From Alkalibacterium subtropicum (GTDB taxonomy: Bacteria > Bacillota > Bacilli > Lactobacillales > Carnobacteriaceae_A), in the NCBI RefSeq assembly GCF_900112455.1, contig NZ_FOLT01000004.1, positions 158,379 to 222,378 on the forward strand: a stretch of 64,000 nt of DNA, read 5' to 3'. Every line of letters starts with the position of its first letter. Positions within the stretch are counted from its first letter, which is position 1. The notes beneath the pieces were generated by a model. It was not told where the DNA came from and did not search any database. It saw nothing but the letters and a program-made list of their open reading frames with translations. Below are positions 48,009 to 57,388 of the stretch, one piece after another. The position numbers and the translations under genes are program-made.

Positions 48009-48389
48009 TCAGCCTTCATAGACTTCCAGGGGCAGGCCGTCAGGATCTTTAAAAAAGGTGAATCGCTTACCGGTATACGGGTCTACTCTGATGTCCTCAC
48101 AGTCTATCCCTCTATTTTCAAGTTTTTTCACAGTCTCATCGATATTCTTTACCCCAAAACACAAGTGACGAAGCCCAGCTGCTTCTGGACTATTCGGGCG
48201 TTTGGGCGGATCAGGGAATGAGAACAATTCGATCTGACTTTCCCCCACTTTCAGATCACATTTATAGGACTGTCTTTCTTCTCTATAAACCTCATTGATT
48301 ACAGGAAACTCAAGCAATTCGGTATAAAAATATCTGGAAACGTCGTAGTTGCTCGCAATGATCGCGACGTGATGAATGGCAGTGAACAT
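48009..48389 (-). CDS. VOC family protein (glyoxalase-like)
   Basis: A 126-residue vicinal-oxygen-chelate protein with the two-half layout HHVAIIASNYDVSRYFYTELLEFPVI and GLRHLCFGVKNIDETVKKLENRGI, ending in KRFTFFKDPDGLPLEVYEG. His, His and Glu metal ligands are visible. It resembles the SMU1112c/YwkD type seen in lactic acid bacteria; the substrate is unknown. The start was set at MFTAIHH, with AAAGGAG nine bases upstream. Confidence 0.88.
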   Translation of the reverse strand: MFTAIHHVAIIASNYDVSRYFYTELLEFPVINEVYREERQSYKCDLKVGESQIELFSFPDPPKRPNSPEAAGLRHLCFGVKNIDETVKKLENRGIDCEDIRVDPYTGKRFTFFKDPDGLPLEVYEG

Positions 48390-48490
48390 TATCTGTCTCT
48401 CCTTTTGCAAATAGGTGGATGAAACGGTATAGTAATCGATAAGAGAATGAAATCTCCGACTACAAACCGTATGGATAGAAGGCGTTTATT

Positions 48491-49408
48491 ATGGAAATAT
48501 CTTCAGTCATTTTTAATCAGCTGCTTCAAATGTTTTTTGTGATGATGTTTGGCTTCGTTTTAGTTAAATTCAAATTCCTGAACATGGACGGTACGCAGCA
48601 GCTCGCTAACATTGTAACAAAATTCATCATACCGATCGTCATTCTAATGTCGTTCCAGCAGGATTATGATCCCAGTCAGCTTTACATACTCTTCACATCC
48701 TTTATGGGTGCTTTATCGATCATTCTTTCGCGTATCGCTTTAGCTCATACACTGCTCCGGAACCGGTCGAAAATCGACCGGTATGCCATCGTCTTTTCCA
48801 ATACCGCTTATATGGGGATTCCGATCGTCTTGCCTATATTAGGTTATGAAGGTATCTTCTATCTTTCTATGTATATCGTGACTTCGGCGATTTTCCAGTA
48901 TACATACGGAAAATGGATGCTGTCAGAAGGAAATGAAGCCATCACGCTGCGTTCTATCCTGACCAATCCGGCTAGTTTAGGGTCATTTATCGGTTTCGGT
49001 TTGTACATCCTCCGTATCCCTATACCGGGTGTTTTATATAACAGTTTAGATACGATCGGCGGACTGAGTTCTCCTCTGGGCATGATCTTACTGGGCGGTT
49101 ATCTGGCAAGAAGCAGGGTCAAGGATATTTTCCTTGTGAGATCGAACTACTGGACGGTGGCCATCCGTTTAATTATAGCACCAATAATCGGTGTTTTCCT
49201 GCTGTGGCTGCTTCCGATCGCACATCCGTCAGTTCTTCTGGTTTTATCCATCGCCAATGCCACACCCACAGCGGTCAATACGGCACTTTTTTCTCAACTA
49301 TATGGCGGGGACTATGAATACGGCGCCCGGATCATTATTCTGGCCAGCTTCCTTGCCATCGTGACTATTCCTCTTATGATCAGTCTTGCCTCAGCTGTTT
49401 TGCTGTAA
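48491..49408 (+). CDS. AEC family transporter (auxin efflux carrier fold, malate permease-like)
   Basis: A 305-residue protein with about ten membrane helices arranged in two halves, including the conserved IVTKFIIPIVILMSF, SNTAYMGIPIVLPILG and SIANATPTAVNTALFSQLYGGD segments. The last is the crossover Asn-rich motif of AEC carriers (PF03547). In lactic acid bacteria members move malate or other carboxylates. It runs divergently from the VOC gene. The substrate is not determinable. Confidence 0.88.
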   Translation: MEISSVIFNQLLQMFFVMMFGFVLVKFKFLNMDGTQQLANIVTKFIIPIVILMSFQQDYDPSQLYILFTSFMGALSIILSRIALAHTLLRNRSKIDRYAIVFSNTAYMGIPIVLPILGYEGIFYLSMYIVTSAIFQYTYGKWMLSEGNEAITLRSILTNPASLGSFIGFGLYILRIPIPGVLYNSLDTIGGLSSPLGMILLGGYLARSRVKDIFLVRSNYWTVAIRLIIAPIIGVFLLWLLPIAHPSVLLVLSIANATPTAVNTALFSQLYGGDYEYGARIIILASFLAIVTIPLMISLASAVLL

Positions 49409-49441
49409 TCGATTTACACTTATGATTGGAAGTGATTGAAT

Positions 49442-49813
49442 TTGGAAACTTTCGAAGATTACTTGGACACCATAGATGATGAGGAAATGAAACAAAAGGT
49501 TGCTGCTATCCATCAGCACGTGGAAAAAGAGTTTCCGGATCTAGGCAAGCGCATTGCTTGGAACCAGCCGATGTATACGGATCATGATACGTTCATCATT
49601 GCGTTCAGCGCAGCTAAAAATCATATTTCTGTTGCCCCTGAAAAAGCAGCCTTGCGTCGATTTAAGGAAAAGATCGACGGATCCGACTATGACCTTCTTA
49701 AAGAAACCTTCAAGATCAAACGCAAGCAGCCTGTCAACTATGATTTGCTCGACGACATGATCCGCTTTAATATTGAAGATAAAAAAGACTGCGGGACTTT
49801 CTGGAGAAAGTAG
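49442..49813 (+). CDS. DUF1801 family protein (YdhG/iron chaperone-like)
   Basis: A 123-residue small soluble protein with the DUF1801 pattern: FEDYLDTIDDEEMKQKVAAIHQHVEKEFPDLGKRIAWNQPMY, HDTFIIAFSAAKNHISVAP and a Lys-rich C-terminus. The fold is related to frataxin-like iron-binding proteins, but the function is unproven. No ATG start exists. TTG at 49442, nine bases after GGAAGTGA, is preferred over TTG at 49436. Confidence 0.85.
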   Translation: METFEDYLDTIDDEEMKQKVAAIHQHVEKEFPDLGKRIAWNQPMYTDHDTFIIAFSAAKNHISVAPEKAALRRFKEKIDGSDYDLLKETFKIKRKQPVNYDLLDDMIRFNIEDKKDCGTFWRK

Positions 49814-49916
49814 TCGATTTCTCATTTTGATATTTAACATCTTGAGCAAATAATACTATAATTTAATACCCAATATATGAACCTATCCATCTTAGCACGC
49901 TGGCGGTTATTTAAGA

Positions 49917-50069
49917 TTATTAGGTACAAGCGCAACGCTTAAACGTCGAAACTCATGCCGAATAACTGTTTTAGGTACGAGTAAGGTATTTTTTAAATCC
50001 CACTTGTTTCGAATAGAGTTATTCGGTACAAGTGAACGAGAAAATTCCTGTGACTTGTCCCGAATAATA
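49917..50069. repeat. 51-bp palindromic tandem array (array B)
   Basis: Three units of exactly 51 bp start at 49917, 49968 and 50019. Each begins with a TTATTCGGTACAAGTG-like arm and ends with its inverted partner (CACTTGTCCCGAATAA-like, ending at 49965, 50016 and 50067), giving a 16-bp imperfect stem with a 17-nt loop. The units are only loosely alike outside the arms. The array sits in the 469-bp gap between the DUF1801 gene and the tRNA; from 50070 to 50233 I see nothing else. Confidence 0.75.
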
Positions 50070-50233
50070 AATTTCATGATGGCCCTACGCGCAAATATTC
50101 TCATGTGTACAGTGAAGATATATCAGCTGAGTTTTGGTCACAAGTATTTAAAATCCGAAAGTTTAAAAATATAGGTGAGTTTCTTATACCTAAACAGCGT
50201 AATGATCCAGCTGATAAAATATTTATAAAGGTA

Positions 50234-50276
50234 GAAAAAGGCGGCATCCAAAATAATTTTGGATGCCGCCTTTTTC
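50234..50276. terminator. Terminator after tRNA-Leu
   Basis: A nearly perfect 20-bp stem (GAAAAAGGCGGCATCCAAAA and complement) with T-runs on both strands, 7 bp from the 3' end of the tRNA. Confidence 0.9.
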
Positions 50277-50282
50277 TCTTTA

Positions 50283-50366
50283 TGCGCACGAGAAGACTCG
50301 AACTTCCACGGGGCATCGCCCCACCAGCCCCTCAAGCTGGCGCGTCTACCATTCCGCCACGTGCGC
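50283..50366 (-). tRNA. tRNA-Leu (anticodon GAG)
   Basis: An 84-nt class II tRNA. Acceptor stem GCGCACG/CGTGCGC with discriminator A. The anticodon stem CCAGC/GCTGG encloses loop TTGAGGG, so the anticodon is GAG. A long variable arm (TGGGGC...GCCCCG) and T-arm loop TTCGAGT are present. The 3' CCA is not encoded. Terminator immediately downstream. Confidence 0.97.
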
Positions 50367-50519
50367 TTTATACTCAACAAAAGTTATCATATCAATGTTT
50401 TGCCTGATTGTCAATATCCTATACGAAAAATCATACAGAATATTACTGATATACTGGATTTATATGGTATCTTAAAATGGAAGACGAGCTGACTTTATGA
50501 TATAAAGGAGTGCAGACAC

Positions 50520-51128
50520 TTGATAAAAAACGTAGTATTCGACATGGGAAATGTATTGATCCGATATGCTCCGGAAGACTTTATAAAGACATATACATCC
50601 AACACAGAAAACCAGAAGCTATTACTGGATGAAATCTTTTACGCTGACTTGTGGCAGCAGTTTGACCGGGGGACCCTAACAAAAGAGGCACTAGTTGAAC
50701 GAGCTTCGGCACATCTTCCTATTGAACTTCATCGATCAGTGAGCGATGTTTTAGACACCTGGTATGAAAATATGACACCCATATCTGAAATGGAAGATAT
50801 TCTTGAACGGCTGAAAGCCAATGGATATGACCTCTATTTGTTTTCGAACGTGTCTCAGGATTTTCACCAGTTCAAACACATCATTCCAGGACTGGATTAT
50901 TTCGATGGTCTGTTTCTCTCTTCAGACTGGAAAGGCCTCAAACCGGAAAAAGAACTTTATCAGATGTTTTTCAGCTACTTCGATCTCGCACCGTCCGAAT
51001 GCTTCTTTGTAGATGATTCAAGAGAGAATATCGAAGGCGCAGCCGCTCTGGGAATGGAGGGTCATGTTTTTGACGGCAACATTTCAGACCTCGAACAGCA
51101 CTTTGAACAAGTCGGTATCAGGATATAA
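50520..51128 (+). CDS. HAD superfamily phosphatase (YihX-like, subfamily IA)
   Basis: A 202-residue hydrolase: motif I VVFDMGNVLIRY with nucleophile D8 and the Gly-Asn variant typical of YihX/epoxide-hydrolase-type HADs, a helical cap (about 20-90), motif II LFSNVS, motif III Lys in GLKPEKELY, and motif IV FFVDDSRENIEGA. YihX dephosphorylates glucose-1-phosphate, which would link to the glycogen genes, but specificity is not visible. The start is TTG, nine bases after AAAGGAG. Confidence 0.9.
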   Translation: MIKNVVFDMGNVLIRYAPEDFIKTYTSNTENQKLLLDEIFYADLWQQFDRGTLTKEALVERASAHLPIELHRSVSDVLDTWYENMTPISEMEDILERLKANGYDLYLFSNVSQDFHQFKHIIPGLDYFDGLFLSSDWKGLKPEKELYQMFFSYFDLAPSECFFVDDSRENIEGAAALGMEGHVFDGNISDLEQHFEQVGIRI

Positions 51129-51132
51129 GGAG

Positions 51133-51172
51133 AAAAAGACAGCCGCTGATCTCAGTCAACGGCTGTCTTTTT
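51133..51172. terminator. Bidirectional terminator
   Basis: AAAAAGACAGCCG/CGGCTGTCTTTTT (13 bp, 14-nt loop) ends the HAD gene and overlaps the last codons of the convergent SprT gene. Confidence 0.85.
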
Positions 51173-51631
51173 CATTTCGGTTTTTCCTAACAGCTCAAAA
51201 CAACCTTTACACTTGGCGCAGACGAATTTTTCTGTATTGAATCGCCGTTTTCTTTGAGCGACACTGCCGCACTTTCTGCACTGATACTGCCAGACTTTTA
51301 TCGGCTGGTCCAATGTTTTTAATGACGGCGTGTAGCGCAGACCTCCCACTTCTTTGAGCAGATTTTTGAAGTCGCTGTCCTTGTGCCGATACCCTTTACC
51401 GTTTAAGTGCAGATGATAATGGCACAGTTCATGTTTGATGACCCCTATGAAGGTCTCCATCCCAGCTTTTTCGAAAACTTTCGGATTAAAATCCAGATGA
51501 TGTGAACCAAGATGATACCTGCCTCCTGTGGTTCGCAGTCGACTGTTAAATGATGCTTTGTGCCTGAACGGCTGCTTGAATTCTTTCAGAGAAATTTCTT
51601 CAACTAACTGCTGCAGTTCATGTGTTTCCAT
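51152..51631 (-). CDS. SprT family zinc metallopeptidase-like protein
   Basis: A 159-residue protein with the zinc motif HELCH (H67, E68, H71) in a SprT-like domain and a C-terminal zinc ribbon (C118, C121, C138, C141). Bacterial SprT-like proteins resemble the Spartan protease of DNA-protein crosslink repair, but the bacterial role is unproven. The start METHELQQ is preceded by GGCGGAAG; a frame extending to 51664 has no site. It follows tex by 63 bp, across a GAGGTCA/TGACCTC hairpin. Confidence 0.9.
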   Translation of the reverse strand: METHELQQLVEEISLKEFKQPFRHKASFNSRLRTTGGRYHLGSHHLDFNPKVFEKAGMETFIGVIKHELCHYHLHLNGKGYRHKDSDFKNLLKEVGGLRYTPSLKTLDQPIKVWQYQCRKCGSVAQRKRRFNTEKFVCAKCKGCFELLGKTEMKKTAVD

Positions 51632-51694
51632 AAAACTTCCGCCTTTTATAAAGTCAGAGGTCAAAACAGACCCCTGACCTCCCCTTTTACATAC

Positions 51695-53875
51695 TTATTT
51701 ATTCTCTTTTTCGATCATGCTGAGTGAGATGCGGCCTTTATTCACATCCACTGAATCGATCCATACTTTCACGATATCACCGACAGCGACCACATTGCTT
51801 GGATGCTTGATGAAGGAATTACTTAATTTTGAAATATGGACCAGACCGTCCTGTTTCACACCAATGTCTACGAACGCGCCAAAGTCTACCACATTCCTCA
51901 CGGTCCCTTCAAGCTCCATGCCTTCCTGCAAATCTTCCATCGTCAAAACATCTGTACGCAGCAGCGGTGCAGGCATGTCGTCACGCATATCTCGTCCTGG
52001 AGCGACCAGAGCTTTTTTGATATCTTCGATCGTTTCCTGTCCCAGACCCGTTTCTTCCATGATCATTTCATCATCCACAAGTTTGAACCGGGCTTTTAGA
52101 TCTTTTGAACCCAGACTGTCTTTTGTCAGACCAGTCAGTTCGATGATTTGTTTTGCTTCTTTGTATGTCTCGGGATGGATACCGGTATTGTCAAAGGGCT
52201 CTTTTCCGTCCGGAATACGCAGGAAGCCGACCGACTGTTCAAAGGCTTTAGGTCCAAGACGCTTGACTTTCTTCAGTTGCGAGCGACTGGTAAATTTCCC
52301 GTTTTCTTCACGGTAGGTCACGACGTTTTCAGCAGTTGTCTTGGTCAGCCCGGAGATGTGTTTGAGTAACGCAGCACTCGCGGTATTCACGTTGACGCCT
52401 ACCTGGTTGACGACGACTTCGATGACAAAGTCCAGCTGGTCGCTCAGTTTCTTCTGGGACACATCGTGCTGGTACTGTCCGACCCCGATCGCTTCCGGAT
52501 CGATCTTGACCAGTTCGGCTAAGGGGTCCTGCAGACGTCTGGCGATGCTGACGGCACTCCGCTGTTCGACCTGAAGATCCGGAAATTCTCGGCGCGCTTC
52601 GGGGCTTGCTGAATAAACAGACGCTCCCGCTTCGTTGACGATGACATAAGCCACTTTTTTGTCTACTTCTTTAAGTGCTTCAGCGGTAAAGGTCTCCGAC
52701 TCGCGACTGGCCGTCCCGTTACCGATGGCGACCGTATCCACGTTATACTTTTTCACCATCTCCAGAAACTTACCTTTGGCTTCCTTCCTCTTCCCGGCAG
52801 GCGCCGGTTTATGCGGATAGATCACATCGATACCGAGCACTTTACCTGTCGCGTCGATGACAGCCAGTTTACAGCCCGTTCGGTAAGCCGGGTCCAGGCC
52901 TAAAATCGTCTGGTCTTTTAAAGGGGCCTGAAGCAGAAGATTACGCAGATTTTCGCCAAAGACACTGATCGCCTGTTCTTCCGCCTTCTCAAACAGGTCG
53001 CTTCTTATTTCTCGTTCGATCGCCGGGCCGATGAAGCGTTTATAGGCATCACTGATCGCCTCTTTAACTTTTTCAGTTGCTTCTGTCGCCTTTCCATCAG
53101 GCAGTTCCTGACGGGCCATGTAGCGGTGGATATAGTCTTCGTCTACGGAGATACCGACTGTAAGGATATCTTCCTTCTCCCCACGGTTCAATGCCAGTAT
53201 ACGGTGGGAAACAAGGCTGTCCAGCGCCTCTGAGTAATCGTAGTACATCTCGAAGATACCTTTTTCATCCGCCTCTTCATCTTTGACTTTGGAGACGATC
53301 TCGCCCTTGTTGTAGGTATATTCACGGATCCATTCGCGGTAAGTCGGATTGTCTGAAACGTGTTCCGCTAGGATTTCATGGACACCAGCCAAGGCATCTT
53401 CGACTGATGTCACGCCGCTTTCTTCATCGATGTATTTTGCGGCTTCTTCATTTAAAGAGCCTGAAGGGTAGGTCAGTACCCATTCTGCTAAAGGTTCCAG
53501 CCCCTGCTCCTTGGCGATCGTTGCTTTTGTGCGACGTTTCTGTTTATACGGACGGTACAAATCTTCCACACGCTGCATCTGATTCGCTGTTTTGATCTCT
53601 TTTTCGAGCTCAGGAGTCAGTTTTCCCTGTTCTTCGATCGATGCCAGGACATCTGTTTTTCGTTTTTCCAGATTCGTCAGATAGGTGTGCCGCTCTTCGA
53701 TTTCTCTGATCTGCACTTCATCCAGCGATCCGGTGGCCTCTTTACGGTAACGGGCAATAAACGGGACAGTATTGCCGCCTTCGAGCAAGTCCAGTACAGC
53801 GGTGATCTGTTTTTTAGAATACCCTTTTAAATCCTTTATCAGTAAATTTAATATATGCTTATTTTCTTCTGTCAA
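51695..53875 (-). CDS. tex: Tex-like RNA-binding transcription accessory protein
   Basis: A protein of about 726 residues: helical N-terminal domain (GNTVPFIARYRKEATGSLDEVQIREI), YqgF/RuvX-like nuclease fold (TILGLDPAYRTGCKLAVID, about 325-450), helix-hairpin-helix pair (HISGLTKTTAENVVTYREENGKF), and a C-terminal S1 domain (MELEGTVRNVVDFGAFVDIGVKQDGLVHIS, about 645-715). Tex acts in transcription termination and RNA surveillance. GGAG lies nine bases before TTG at 53875; the ATG at 53884 directly abuts GGAG, so the TTG start is favoured, though either is possible. Confidence 0.93.
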   Translation of the reverse strand: MTEENKHILNLLIKDLKGYSKKQITAVLDLLEGGNTVPFIARYRKEATGSLDEVQIREIEERHTYLTNLEKRKTDVLASIEEQGKLTPELEKEIKTANQMQRVEDLYRPYKQKRRTKATIAKEQGLEPLAEWVLTYPSGSLNEEAAKYIDEESGVTSVEDALAGVHEILAEHVSDNPTYREWIREYTYNKGEIVSKVKDEEADEKGIFEMYYDYSEALDSLVSHRILALNRGEKEDILTVGISVDEDYIHRYMARQELPDGKATEATEKVKEAISDAYKRFIGPAIEREIRSDLFEKAEEQAISVFGENLRNLLLQAPLKDQTILGLDPAYRTGCKLAVIDATGKVLGIDVIYPHKPAPAGKRKEAKGKFLEMVKKYNVDTVAIGNGTASRESETFTAEALKEVDKKVAYVIVNEAGASVYSASPEARREFPDLQVEQRSAVSIARRLQDPLAELVKIDPEAIGVGQYQHDVSQKKLSDQLDFVIEVVVNQVGVNVNTASAALLKHISGLTKTTAENVVTYREENGKFTSRSQLKKVKRLGPKAFEQSVGFLRIPDGKEPFDNTGIHPETYKEAKQIIELTGLTKDSLGSKDLKARFKLVDDEMIMEETGLGQETIEDIKKALVAPGRDMRDDMPAPLLRTDVLTMEDLQEGMELEGTVRNVVDFGAFVDIGVKQDGLVHISKLSNSFIKHPSNVVAVGDIVKVWIDSVDVNKGRISLSMIEKENK

Positions 53876-53962
53876 ACCATTCATCTCCAATACGTTAGTT
53901 CATCTCATCCAGTTTATCATAAAATCGAAAAAGAACGAATCCATAATCTTGGATCCGCCCTT

Positions 53963-54787
53963 TTAAAGGTCGAACGTGACCAGACTTTTTTCCAGCTGAT
54001 TTTTCAGCCGCTTATCTGTCCAGTGCTTACTGCTCCCCAGACAAGGAGAAATAAAGGTTTTGTCTCCCTCCCGGATGACTTTTCTGAAGTGCACATGACC
54101 CATGATACTGTACTTGATGGATTCAAAGTCCTTATATACTGCTTCATATCCCTTTGCACCAAGAAAGGCATTGGCATAGTTATAGATGCGATGCGGCAGT
54201 GGGACCACGAATTCCGGATGCGTCGCTATATGCGTCATCATAATGACCTTTTTGCCTTTGACTGCATGAAGGTCTTTATAAAGCTGGTTCAGCATAGCCT
54301 GACTCACATCTCTGTCACTCTGGTTCCAGTTGACAAAGTGCAGATCGTTCCAGGAAGCAAACCCATATTTCTTCTTTTCAAACTGGGCTTCACTGTATTT
54401 TTCCTGGTCCGCATAGCCGTAATCGTACCAGCCGGGTGTCCCCACTACTGCCCAGTCTTCATTTAAAAGGTAAGGTTTACCAACAAGAGAATATGGCTGC
54501 TGGTTGAAAAAAGCATTGATTTCATGACTGTCTGTAACATCGTGTTCTTTGGCCCAGTAATCATGATTTCCGGGAACGAATTTCACTGGAACATCGGCTT
54601 CTTGCTCAAGTTTTTTCAGGAATGCATGACTTTCAAGGTAATGATTGGAGATATCTCCGGCTACAAGGAGGACATTTACTGCCTTCTCTTTTATCATACC
54701 TGACAGGATAGAAAGCGTGGTTTCTCCGTCGTCAAGCTCCCATTTATTTCGATCGATATGCAGATCCGATAGTGTGCCTATTCTCAT
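53963..54787 (-). CDS. Calcineurin-like metallophosphoesterase
   Basis: A 274-residue binuclear-metal phosphoesterase with motifs in order: SDLHID (D7, H9), VAGDIS, GNHDYW, MMTHIATHP, and GHVHFRK. It resembles the YkuE/YfcE-type group acting on phosphodiesters or nucleotides; the substrate is unknown. It lies 5 bp after a second phosphatase gene of the PPP class in the same direction, so they form a two-gene operon. Confidence 0.9.
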   Translation of the reverse strand: MRIGTLSDLHIDRNKWELDDGETTLSILSGMIKEKAVNVLLVAGDISNHYLESHAFLKKLEQEADVPVKFVPGNHDYWAKEHDVTDSHEINAFFNQQPYSLVGKPYLLNEDWAVVGTPGWYDYGYADQEKYSEAQFEKKKYGFASWNDLHFVNWNQSDRDVSQAMLNQLYKDLHAVKGKKVIMMTHIATHPEFVVPLPHRIYNYANAFLGAKGYEAVYKDFESIKYSIMGHVHFRKVIREGDKTFISPCLGSSKHWTDKRLKNQLEKSLVTFDL

Positions 54788-54792
54788 GCTTA

Positions 54793-55542
54793 TTATGAAT
54801 CCTTCTTCCTCAGGTACTCAGAAAATGCGTACCCGGTATTATCTACTTTATACTGAGCAACGAGGTCTTTTTTGTCAAAAACGAGCCCGTGCATGGTCCC
54901 GCCGTATACCGCTCCCCCGTCGATACCGATTTTTCCGTCACCGGAATCCCAGATATCTGTATTCGTCTGAACGTTATGCAGCATCGCCGTTACCGTATGG
55001 CCAAAAATAAATGTTTTATCCGTATGATTCGGCTGATCGTAAAAGCCTTCTCTGATCCAGACATAATCACGTTTTTTGGAATCGCGCCAGTCATCCAGCG
55101 TCAGATCGACCCCGGCATGCACAAAAACGTAATCTTCCCATTCATATTTTAAAGGTAAAGACTCGATGAAGGGTTTCAGCCACGGGACTTTTGCCTGCAG
55201 GCTTGCGGCAAGTTCGACAGCGTCATAATTCCCTTCTTCCATCTGAAGGAAAGACTGGACCGTCACCATGCCTCCGTTCATTTCATAAGTGGCAGCGGAA
55301 TATTGCGGATTCTGCAGAAAGTCCAGAAGCATTTCTTCATGATTCCCCCGGAGACAAATGGCATCATGATTATCCACGAGGTCTTTGGCTAACTCGAAAC
55401 ATGCTTTGGGGTCTTCCCCTCTGTCGCCCAGATCTCCGACCAGGACCAGCTGTTCTTCATCAGGATTCCAGTACTCAAGGATCTCTTTAAACATCGTGAT
55501 CTGCCCGTGCACGTCACCGACTGCAAAAACTTTCTCTTTCAT
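54793..55542 (-). CDS. PPP-family metallophosphatase (ApaH/PrpE-like)
   Basis: A 249-residue phosphatase with the PPP signature set: GDVHGQ (9-14), GDLGDRG, RGNHEEM, FVHAGVD and FGHTVT. Such proteins are Ser/Thr phosphatases or diadenosine tetraphosphatases. The start MKEKVFAV has GGAG eight bases upstream; the longer frame to 55590 is not supported. It is the first gene of the pair with the calcineurin-like enzyme. Confidence 0.9.
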   Translation of the reverse strand: MKEKVFAVGDVHGQITMFKEILEYWNPDEEQLVLVGDLGDRGEDPKACFELAKDLVDNHDAICLRGNHEEMLLDFLQNPQYSAATYEMNGGMVTVQSFLQMEEGNYDAVELAASLQAKVPWLKPFIESLPLKYEWEDYVFVHAGVDLTLDDWRDSKKRDYVWIREGFYDQPNHTDKTFIFGHTVTAMLHNVQTNTDIWDSGDGKIGIDGGAVYGGTMHGLVFDKKDLVAQYKVDNTGYAFSEYLRKKDS

Positions 55543-55802
55543 TCGAGTTTCTCCTTCCCTTTCACTTGCATCGTTGATATCTGCGTTCATTGTATTTATA
55601 GTTTACCACATATCGAAATCACACACTAAACGGACCCTCTTGATTAACGGTTTATTATATCCCAAGCAACTTTTTTACCGTTCTCAAAGCATGAAGATTT
55701 CATGATTTTATCTCGTATTCATAGAAACCACTCTTTTCAAGCTGTATAATTAAGGTTGTTACTTAGTTTATAAAAATAAGAAAAGAGAAAGGACGCTTAA
55801 TT

Positions 55803-56666
55803 ATGAGAGGGAAAAAATGGATAGGATTGATACTGTTTCTGGCTTTTGTTGGCTTTGTCGGTTACAGCATCTACAGCAGTCAACAGGAAGATGACATAGC
55901 GACCGTCAGAACAGCTGAGGTCACAGAAGAAGACATAACCGATACGGTAGTGACATCGGGAATGATCGAACCGAGTGAGACACAGGAAATCATCGGTCAG
56001 GGATTAGTTACTGAACTGAACGTGTCGGTCGGAGACACAGTCGAAGAAGGCGATACGCTCCTAACGTATGTGGACGGTACGACTTTTGAAGCGGACTTTG
56101 ACGGTACAGTCACTCAGGTGAATGTAGCAGAAGACGCTGCAGATAACAGTGCCCAGCAGGGACGGCCGTCGCTCGTCATCGCGAATTTGACTGACTTGAA
56201 AGTCGCTCTTCAATTATCACGATCCGATGCGAGTGAAGTCGAGGTCGATCAGGCTGTTATCTTAACCTATAACGACACGGAATTTGAGGGGACCGTTTCT
56301 GAAATCGACCCTGTAGCTACACAACAGCAGACACAAACCGGTGCCACGACTCAGCTGGGGGCCACGGTCACATTTGACTCAGACACGTCCGGCCTGATTG
56401 CCGGCTTTGAGATCGATGTCGATATCATCGTGGATTCAGAAGAGGGGGCTCTGGTCATACCCGTAGAGGCACTGAATTACAACGAAAACAACGAACCCTA
56501 TGTATTTATTGTGACCGACGGGATCGCAGAACGTGCCGATATTGAAACAGGCATTCAGTCTGAAGCCATTATTGAAGTGACAAACGGCGTGTCAGCCGGA
56601 GATCAGGTCGTACTGTCTCCAGGCGCAGATATTGAAGATGGCTTAGAAGTCGAGCTGGAAAACTAG
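55803..56666 (+). CDS. Efflux periplasmic adaptor-type protein (HlyD/MacA-like)
   Basis: A 287-residue membrane fusion protein: N-terminal membrane anchor (8-23), split lipoyl/barrel-sandwich domain (SGMIEPSETQEIIGQGLVTELNVSVGDTVEEGDTLLTY) and beta-barrel domain (VIPVEALNYNENNEPYVFIVTDG). The outer part is very acidic. The long alpha-hairpin is absent, as expected for a Gram-positive adaptor working with an FtsX-type permease. It is the first gene of a three-gene MacAB-like operon. The substrate may be an antimicrobial peptide. Confidence 0.9.
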   Translation: MRGKKWIGLILFLAFVGFVGYSIYSSQQEDDIATVRTAEVTEEDITDTVVTSGMIEPSETQEIIGQGLVTELNVSVGDTVEEGDTLLTYVDGTTFEADFDGTVTQVNVAEDAADNSAQQGRPSLVIANLTDLKVALQLSRSDASEVEVDQAVILTYNDTEFEGTVSEIDPVATQQQTQTGATTQLGATVTFDSDTSGLIAGFEIDVDIIVDSEEGALVIPVEALNYNENNEPYVFIVTDGIAERADIETGIQSEAIIEVTNGVSAGDQVVLSPGADIEDGLEVELEN

Positions 56667-56680
56667 AAGGAGGATATCTC

Positions 56681-57388
56681 GTGATAGAAATTACCGATAT
56701 AGAGAAAATATATCGTTTGGGCGGAGAAACTATCAGAGCATTGGATAAAGTAACGCTCTCAATCAAAGAAGGAGAGTTCACCTCCGTAATGGGTCCCAGC
56801 GGATCCGGGAAATCCACACTGATGAATATCCTGGGACTGCTTGACCGATTTGACAGCGGAAAATATTTGCTCAACGGTAAGGATGTGACTGGCTTATCTG
56901 ATTCTCAGCTGGCCGGGATCAGAAATAAAGAGATCGGCTTTGTCTTTCAGTCCTTTAATCTGATGGCGCGCATGAATGTCCTTGAAAACGTCATGCTTCC
57001 GCTTGTTTATGCTAAAGTTCCTTATAATGAAAGAAAAGAACGTGCAACAGAAGCACTGGAAAAAGTGGGGTTGGGTGATCGTTTGTATCACTTCACGAAC
57101 GAAATTTCCGGCGGACAGAAACAGCGTGTTGCCATTGCCCGTGCAATCGTGAATCGGCCCTCCGTACTCATGGCAGATGAGCCTACAGGGAACTTGGATT
57201 CCAAGACTACTGAAGACATTATGCGAATTTTTCAGGATTTGAATGCAGAAGGCACCACGATCGTTATGGTCACTCACGAGCCTGAAATGGCTGCCTATAC
57301 GAAACGTATCATTCACTTCCGTGATGGAAAAATCATCGAAGATGAAAAAGTTACACCTAAAAAGCATTCAGAAGCGGAGGTGGATTAA
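56681..57388 (+). CDS. ABC transporter ATP-binding protein (MacB/LolD-like)
   Basis: A 235-residue ATPase with Walker [10 protein letters not shown] (about 40-48), the Q-loop [12 protein letters not shown], signature [15 protein letters not shown], Walker [13 protein letters not shown] and the H-loop [15 protein letters not shown]. The [22 protein letters not shown] stretch is typical of the mechanotransmission (MacB-type) class. The start is GTG, seven bases after AAGGAGG. It directly abuts the permease gene. Confidence 0.95.
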   Translation: MIEITDIEKIYRLGGETIRALDKVTLSIKEGEFTSVMGPSGSGKSTLMNILGLLDRFDSGKYLLNGKDVTGLSDSQLAGIRNKEIGFVFQSFNLMARMNVLENVMLPLVYAKVPYNERKERATEALEKVGLGDRLYHFTNEISGGQKQRVAIARAIVNRPSVLMADEPTGNLDSKTTEDIMRIFQDLNAEGTTIVMVTHEPEMAAYTKRIIHFRDGKIIEDEKVTPKKHSEAEVD

